Source: JAGDXZ01 sp049966915
GTDB lineage: Archaea; Micrarchaeota; Micrarchaeia; Micrarchaeales; CABMGC01
Reading direction: 5' to 3'
Assembly (NCBI GenBank): GCA_049966915.1
Contig: JBMFTS010000020.1
Coordinates: 1 to 12,077 of the forward strand
DNA length: 12,077 bases
Part shown: piece by piece, positions 12,024 through 12,077 of the stretch
Numbering within the stretch: the stretch's first letter is position 1
How the letters are laid out: each line of letters starts with the position of its first letter
Program-made: the position numbers and the translations under genes
Notes under the pieces: generated by a model
What the model saw: only the letters and a program-made list of their open reading frames with translations
Databases searched by the model: none
What the model was told of the DNA's origin: nothing

Positions 12024-12077
12024 GCCTTGGTGGTGTAGAGGTCTAGCATGCGAGCCTGTCACGCTTGCGACTCGGGT
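12024..12077 (+). tRNA. tRNA-Asp(GTC), 3' part beyond the window
   Basis: The 5' acceptor strand is GCCTTGG (12024-12030). D stem GTGT (12033-12036) pairs with GCAT (12046-12049). Anticodon stem CGAGC (12051-12055) pairs with GCTTG (12063-12067) around the loop CTGTCAC, giving anticodon GTC (12058-12060). The T stem begins as CGGGT at 12073-12077, where the window ends. The 3' acceptor strand cannot be checked. No intron is present in the visible part. Confidence 0.92.

Noticed and set aside
1..12077. CRISPR array, insertion sequence or transposase
   Set aside because: No regularly spaced repeats, terminal inverted repeats or transposase motifs were seen.

Overview
The window looks archaeal. 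tRNA-Tyr has a 26-nt intron right after position 37 and no encoded CCA. AT-rich TATA-like elements sit about 25-40 bp ahead of several genes. There is a CDC48-type tandem AAA ATPase, and a complex I cluster without the NADH-oxidising NuoE/F/G module. Dense packing, ATGA overlaps, short subunits and the unusual AAA protein would fit a small-genome lineage such as Micrarchaeota or other DPANN. Thermoplasmata-like archaea remain possible. The lineage is inference; no marker here settles it.

Layout. Bases 1-41 may be the tail of an upstream gene. Bases 148-975 (+) encode an unrecognised 275-aa protein behind a possible leaderless promoter. Bases 1078-8751 (+) are one tight operon of ten complex I genes in the order A-B-C-D-H-I-J-K-L-N. 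Most neighbours overlap or lie within a few bases. Bases 8759-11536 (-) encode a 925-aa multi-pass membrane protein fused to two AAA ATPase modules, convergent with the operon. An AT-rich divergent promoter region (11537-11609) separates it from tRNA-Tyr(GTA), a 90-aa SemiSWEET/PQ-loop protein and the start of tRNA-Asp(GTC), which runs off the window.

How the genes work together. NuoB, C, D and I form the quinone-reducing connecting arm (clusters N2, N6a and N6b). NuoA, H, J, K, L and N form the membrane arm. NuoD keeps the quinone-site His and Tyr (H15, Y64). NuoE/F/G are absent, so electrons probably come from ferredoxin or another unidentified donor. NuoM is also absent from its usual place between L and N. 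Several residues normally central to proton translocation are changed: the NuoL TM12 lysine, the NuoN TM7 lysine and the NuoA FDVE aspartate.

The most unusual gene is the membrane-embedded CDC48-like ATPase. About 350 residues of hydrophobic helices replace the normal substrate-binding N domain. The D2 pore loop lacks its aromatic residue, there is no protease domain and no HbYX tail. A 39-bp stretch coding for the P-loop is identical in both AAA modules.
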